Assembly (NCBI GenBank): GCA_946408865.1
Contig: CAMJTZ010000131.1
Coordinates: 1 to 5,624 of the forward strand
DNA: 5,624 nucleotides
Direction of reading: 5' to 3'
Origin: an uncultured Clostridia bacterium
GTDB taxonomy: Bacteria; Bacillota_A; Clostridia; Christensenellales; Aristaeellaceae
How positions within the stretch are numbered: position 1 is the stretch's first letter; every line of letters begins with the position of its first letter. Positions 5,497 to 5,624 of the stretch are shown in pieces. The notes below the pieces were generated by a model that was not told the DNA's origin, ran no database searches, and saw only the letters and a list, made by a program, of their open reading frames with translations. The position numbers and the translations under genes are program-made.

Positions 5497-5624
5497 TTGA
5501 ACACGGAACTGGTCGTCTTTATCATCTATCTGGTTGCAATGATCGGCATCGGCGTATTTTTCTTCCTCCGCACCCGTACGGGCGGTGAAAAGGACTACTT
5601 CCTCGGCGGCCGCAAAATGGGGCC
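5497..5624 (+). CDS. putP: Sodium:solute symporter, PutP (Na+/proline) type, N-terminal start only
   Basis: Only 42 complete codons are visible before the right edge. Members of the sodium:solute symporter family are inner-membrane proteins of about 12-13 helices; PutP imports proline with Na+. The visible part has TM1 (LVVFIIYLVAMIGIGVFFFL), a short basic loop, and DYFLGGRKMG, which matches the family's conserved D-Y-x-L-G-G-R-x-x-G-P signature between TM1 and TM2. The start is TTG at 5497-5499: an in-frame TGA at 5488-5490 excludes anything further upstream, there is no ATG in this frame before the signature, and GGTGA ends 6 nt ahead. The proline assignment rests on resemblance of the N-terminus alone; another solute (pantothenate, sugars, other amino acids) is possible. 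It is transcribed divergently from the Na/Pi operon with its own promoter. Confidence 0.8.
   Translation, partial: MNTELVVFIIYLVAMIGIGVFFFLRTRTGGEKDYFLGGRKMG

Overview
The window holds four long or partial genes on the minus strand and the first codons of one gene on the plus strand. All give recognisable or well-formed proteins, spacing is tight, and Shine-Dalgarno and sigma-70-type promoter sequences are clear. The moderately high G+C, purine-rich ribosome sites and Firmicutes-like protein types suggest a Clostridia-like anaerobe, for example from a gut or rumen. No rRNA or marker gene is present, so that is an inference. I see no mobile element, CRISPR array, tRNA or rRNA.

Layout, in the direction of minus-strand transcription (right to left). 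A divergent intergenic region (about 5243-5496) carries two back-to-back promoters. One drives a plus-strand sodium:solute symporter of the PutP type, cut off by the right edge. The other drives a Na+/phosphate cotransporter-family protein with a C-terminal PhoU-like domain (3455-5242), followed with no real gap by a GH13 amylosucrase-type enzyme (1608-3452). These last two form a translationally coupled pair. Next, with its own promoter, is a small two-TM membrane protein with a C-terminal four-cysteine zinc-ribbon-like domain (1098-1508). It ends at a clear intrinsic terminator at 1046-1074.

An almost consensus promoter immediately beyond that terminator starts a transcript with an unusually long leader of about 230 nt (779-1008), leading into mgtE (1-778). 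The mgtE gene runs off the left edge with its N domain and CBS pair in view and its membrane domain outside. The leader is rich in hairpins. It also contains a 30-codon ORF behind a perfect AAGGAGG Shine-Dalgarno. I could not match it to the M-box motif expected for a magnesium transporter, and it is the most interesting element here.

Functionally the window is mostly ion and solute transport (Mg2+, phosphate, a Na+-coupled solute) plus one enzyme that probably acts on sucrose. The coupling of that enzyme to a phosphate-type transporter is unexpected. There is no sign of a larger new multi-gene system; the novelty is in the mgtE leader, the enzyme-transporter pairing and the unassigned zinc-ribbon membrane protein.
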